From UBA1738 sp045591565 (GTDB taxonomy: Bacteria; Bacillota; Clostridia; UBA1381), in contig JAZNTB010000006.1 of NCBI GenBank assembly GCA_045591565.1, forward strand, positions 1-15,149: a DNA stretch of 15,149 nucleotides, read 5' to 3'. This document shows, piece after piece, positions 13,962-15,149 of the stretch; position 1 is the first letter of the stretch; each line of letters begins with the position of its first letter. The notes below the pieces were generated by a model. The model did no database searches, was not told the origin of the DNA, and worked only from the letters and a program-made list of their open reading frames with translations. Both the position numbers and the translations under genes were made by a program.

Positions 13962-14171
13962 AAATAAGCTGTCTTTGAGACAGCGGCTGAACATTGAAAA
14001 ATAAACAGTGCAGAGTTCTTGTCAGTCAATGTAATTGACTAAAAACAAAAAGAGTTTTTTATGACAGAAATTCGGAAACGAAAATTAAAGTCAGCGTACG
14101 AAAGTACACAAGTTAGTAGAGCTAACAAACCAAGATAAGTATATAACATCGAAAGATGAATATATAACCAT
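13962..14171 (+). other. 16S rRNA leader with multiple small hairpins and boxA-like segment
   Basis: No gene lies in this gap; it is the transcribed leader of the rRNA operon. Perfect hairpins are GCTGTC/GACAGC (13968-13973 with 13979-13984), AGTCAAT/ATTGACT (14024-14030 with 14034-14040) and GTTAG/CTAAC (14112-14116 with 14122-14126). Three 4-bp stems are capped by GAAA: TTCG/CGAA (14071-14082), GTAC/GTAC (14096-14107) and CATC/GATG (14147-14158). The stretch 13991-14006 (CATTGAAAAATAAACA from 13992) resembles the boxA-like antitermination segment of Firmicute rRNA leaders. The last part should also pair with sequence beyond the 16S 3' end during processing, which is outside the window. Confidence 0.65.

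Positions 14172-15149
<978 letters not shown>

Overview
The window comes from a low-to-moderate GC, Gram-positive bacterium of the class Clostridia. The evidence is the partial 16S rRNA gene, the clostridial HisRS with two CxxC pairs, the strong Shine-Dalgarno sequences, and the TTGACA/TATAAT-type promoters with 17-nt spacers. A CwlD-type amidase, a SpoVB/YtgP-family flippase and a tiny glycine/cysteine-rich membrane protein behind a sigma-K-like promoter suggest a spore former; this is inference. Nearly everything is core housekeeping. I saw no insertion sequences, phage genes, CRISPR arrays or tRNAs.

Layout, left to right. At 1-761 (minus) is the N-terminal part of hisS, cut by the window edge. 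Divergent from it, 951-2672 is a polysaccharide/lipid II flippase-family membrane protein with its own sigma-A promoter. Next, 2749-4029 is a CNNM/CBS/CorC-type membrane protein, also with its own promoter. It is followed by a cwlD-type amidase (4072-4782), whose start region lies inside a perfect 16-bp inverted repeat that also contains a sigma-E-like promoter. Then comes a serine biosynthesis operon, serC-serA (4900-7161), ending in a bidirectional terminator shared with a convergent cation-efflux transporter (7235-8116, minus). A short divergent region (8117-8529) holds the transporter promoter, a GC-rich inverted repeat, a 38-codon gene on the minus strand (8283-8399) and the promoter of the next operon.

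From 8530 to 13793 five genes are packed on the plus strand: a DUF896/YnzC small protein, asnS, a GNAT-like protein, rarA and glutamine-dependent nadE. The last two junctions are stop/start overlaps (ATGA and TGATG). No convincing terminator follows nadE. The region 13794-14171 carries two tandem rRNA promoters that share a nearly identical 25-nt block, an A-tract-rich UP-like stretch, and a leader with several small hairpins. The 16S gene begins near 14172 and runs off the window.

The most interesting signals are regulatory. (1) At cwlD, read-through RNA from the upstream gene would fold the start codons into a hairpin, while a transcript starting at the sigma-E-like promoter would lack the left arm. 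(2) The 38-codon gene has a sigma-K-like promoter with a hairpin predicted at the very 5' end of its mRNA. (3) The rRNA leader contains three mini-hairpins with GAAA loops. No wholly new multi-gene system is evident.
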